DNA of 7,710 bases from CAYWNK01 sp047639615. GTDB taxonomy: Bacteria > Planctomycetota > UBA1135 > GCA-002686595. This document shows, piece by piece, positions 6,423 to 7,710 of this stretch. Positions within the stretch are counted from its first letter, which is position 1. Every line of letters starts with the position of its first letter. The translations under genes were made by a program, and so were the position numbers. The stretch is from the NCBI GenBank assembly GCA_047639615.1, contig JBLIOL010000272.1, positions 1-7,710 of the forward strand. The letters run 5' to 3'. A model generated the notes under the pieces. The model saw nothing but the letters and a program-made list of their open reading frames with translations, was not told the origin of the DNA and did not search any database.

Positions 6423-7234
6423 CAGTGGGCGTGGGTGGACGGTGGTGTTGGACGCGGCGCGTTGCGATTGGCGGCCGTCAGGAAGCTGCGTTGGCTCTTG
6501 AGCCGCGCGTCGAGTTGGTAGTCGAGGAAGCGCGAAACCAGGTCGAGGCAGCGTGTGCGGAGTTCGACGCCGAGCTCCGGTGAGCAGGGGCCGGCGGCGG
6601 CACGGACGGTCGCTTCGAGAACGGCCACCGGTAGGGTACCTACGCGCCCCCCTCCTCGTCGCGTCTCGCTTGCGCAGTCCGTGCAAAGCCTTCCCCCGGC
6701 TCCCGCGGAGAAGGCTGCGCGGAGGCCCTCCGGATCCACCGCTGGGGCCGCTCCTGCACAGGACGCACAGACCCTCAGGGCCGGCGCGATGCCGATCTGG
6801 GCCAGGAATTGCAGCTGGAAGCGCAGCAGGATGCTATTGCCGGCCTCTTCGCCCTGCTCGAGCTGATCGAGGGCGCGCTCAGCCAGGTCGTAGAGGCCCG
6901 TATCGACGCGGCCCTGGGGCGACGCCAGATCCAAGAGCTCGAGGATTGCGCTGCCGGCGCCGAAGGCTTCCAGGTCGAGGGGCAGGCGCCGTCGGCGCTG
7001 CACTAGATCGCCCTCGGCCAGGGGATCCAGATCACGGCCAGGCCGCGTGGTCCAACTCAGCTCCAGACTGTGGAAGAGATCGAGCACGCAGAAGAAGCGC
7101 GAGGTACGCCGGTAGGCGCCCTTGGCTAGGAGGTGCACGCGGCCGTGGCGCCGGGTGAAGGCGTGCACCACAAGTGAGGACTCACCGTAGGGCGTGCGGC
7201 GCAGTAGCAGCGCGCGATCCTTAAGGCGTGCCAT
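6422..7234 (-). CDS. recO: DNA repair protein RecO
   Basis: RecO works with RecF/RecR to load RecA on SSB-coated gaps and can anneal single strands. Seen (270 aa from ATG 7234): the N-terminal OB-fold start with ALLLRRTPYGESSLVVHAFT (9-27 in part) and GRVHLLAKGAYR (31-42), typical of the family; a helical middle with LLRFQLQFLAQIGIAP (136-151); and a four-Cys zinc-binding element, CASC (156-159) and CTDC (184-187). These four Cys occur in many but not all RecO proteins. The length is close to the usual 240-270. Start: ATG 7234 begins the OB-fold directly, 7 bp after the stop of the CorC-like gene; an upstream open stretch in the same frame overlaps that gene and has no RecO features. No strong Shine-Dalgarno. 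The TGA overlaps the ATG of the next gene. Confidence 0.93.
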   Translation of the reverse strand: MARLKDRALLLRRTPYGESSLVVHAFTRRHGRVHLLAKGAYRRTSRFFCVLDLFHSLELSWTTRPGRDLDPLAEGDLVQRRRRLPLDLEAFGAGSAILELLDLASPQGRVDTGLYDLAERALDQLEQGEEAGNSILLRFQLQFLAQIGIAPALRVCASCAGAAPAVDPEGLRAAFSAGAGGRLCTDCASETRRGGGRVGTLPVAVLEATVRAAAGPCSPELGVELRTRCLDLVSRFLDYQLDARLKSQRSFLTAANRNAPRPTPPSTHAH

Positions 7235-7241
7235 GGGCCTA

Positions 7242-7710
7242 TTAGGCTTTGCGCGCGGGCTGCACGCTGATCTTGAGTACGCGCCGGTCGCTGGCTTCGA
7301 GCACGCGGTAGCGGGTTCCTTCGTGGAGGAACCCCTCGCCCTGCTTGGGCAGATGTCCGAGCTGTGCCAGGACGAAACCACCTAGGGTCTCGAAGTCCGA
7401 CTCCTCAGGAATGTCGAGCTCAAGACTCTCGTTGACTTCGGAGACGTGCAGGCCGGCGGGCACTTCGTAGACACCACCGTCCAGGGTTCGAATGGCATCC
7501 TCCGGCGGGTCTTCCTTGTCGGGGAACTCACCGACGATTTCCGCTAGAACGGCCGTTAGGGTGACCAATCCGGCAGTCCCGCCGTATTCGTCCAAGATCA
7601 CAGCGACCTTTTGCTGGCGCGCTCGGAATTCCTTGAGCAAGTCTGCAACCGGTTTGGTTTCGGGCACCAGGAAGGGCGGGCGCAGGATGTTTCGCAGGTT
7701 TGCTTCCTGG
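7242..7710 (-). CDS. CorC/HlyC-family protein, C-terminal part (CBS and transporter-associated domains); N-terminus beyond window
   Basis: Only the last 155 residues are in the window. Seen: ILRPPFLVPETKPVADLL followed by LKEFRARQQKVAVILDEYGG and TAGLVTL, the signature of the second CBS domain in CorC/HlyC/TlyC proteins, then EIVGEF; next a C-terminal transporter-associated (CorC_HlyC) domain from GGVYEVPAGLHVSEVNE through FETLGGFVLAQLGHLPKQGE to RVLKISVQ. The family includes CNNM-like membrane proteins implicated in Mg/Co export and soluble forms; which type this is cannot be told because any N-terminal membrane (DUF21/CNNM) domain would lie outside. The usual acidic run after VTL (ED-x-LEE...DE) is here TAVLAE...DK, so some conserved acids are missing. 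It ends 7 bp before recO. Confidence 0.88.
   Translation of the reverse strand, partial: QEANLRNILRPPFLVPETKPVADLLKEFRARQQKVAVILDEYGGTAGLVTLTAVLAEIVGEFPDKEDPPEDAIRTLDGGVYEVPAGLHVSEVNESLELDIPEESDFETLGGFVLAQLGHLPKQGEGFLHEGTRYRVLEASDRRVLKISVQPARKA

Noticed and set aside
6423..6686. Upstream extension of the BamD-like frame into recO
   Set aside because: The extension is Arg/Pro-rich low-complexity shadow of recO and would bury the signal peptide and lipobox that begin at ATG 6422.
7235..7381. Upstream extension of recO into the CorC-like gene
   Set aside because: The RecO OB-fold begins at ATG 7234; the upstream part overlaps well-conserved CorC-domain coding sequence in another frame.
1..7710. 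tRNA, rRNA, CRISPR, insertion sequence, phage or defence genes
   Set aside because: No cloverleaf-like sequence, repeat-spacer pattern, transposase motif or terminal inverted repeats were seen; the window is filled with conserved housekeeping genes.

Overview
The window reads as one GC-rich bacterial chromosome segment in which every supported gene lies on the minus strand, so the genes run from high to low coordinates. The organism has an outer membrane, because two lipoproteins of outer-membrane biogenesis (LptE-like and BamD-like) are present. The FtsH has a Cys in its P-loop (GPPGCGKT) and a run GGGHDEREQTLNAILVEMDG, and from memory this combination is common in Planctomycetota. However, ftsH-folP-cdaA-ybbR order also occurs in other diderm phyla such as Myxococcota, so the phylum is inferred and not proven.

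Layout in transcription order: (1) the 3' part of a CorC/HlyC-type gene with CBS and transporter-associated domains (right edge to 7242); (2) recO (7234-6422), 7 bp downstream; (3) a BamD-like TPR lipoprotein (6422-5346), starting inside the recO stop codon (TGATG); (4) an LptE-like lipoprotein (5346-4846), again TGATG-coupled and with a good ribosome binding site; (5) a 194-bp non-coding gap (4652-4845), the only substantial one, with a perfect 10-bp hairpin; (6) ftsH (4651-2318), an AAA+ zinc protease with an unusually long periplasmic region; (7) folP, dihydropteroate synthase, 12 bp downstream and with an N-terminal extension of about 100 residues; (8) a diadenylate cyclase gene of the CdaA type, 6 bp after folP, whose reading frame does not stop after the cyclase domain but continues through another transmembrane helix into YbbR-like sequence and off the left edge.

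The layout suggests two transcription units or a single long one: a repair/outer-membrane block (corC-recO-bamD-lptE) and an envelope-homeostasis block (ftsH-folP-cdaA/ybbR), separated by the hairpin-bearing gap. Shared themes are outer-membrane assembly, membrane proteolysis, folate synthesis and c-di-AMP signalling.

The most notable item is the apparent fusion of CdaA with its usual separate regulator CdaR/YbbR in one polypeptide. Otherwise the window looks like conserved housekeeping DNA. No mobile elements, CRISPR arrays, tRNAs or rRNAs were recognised.
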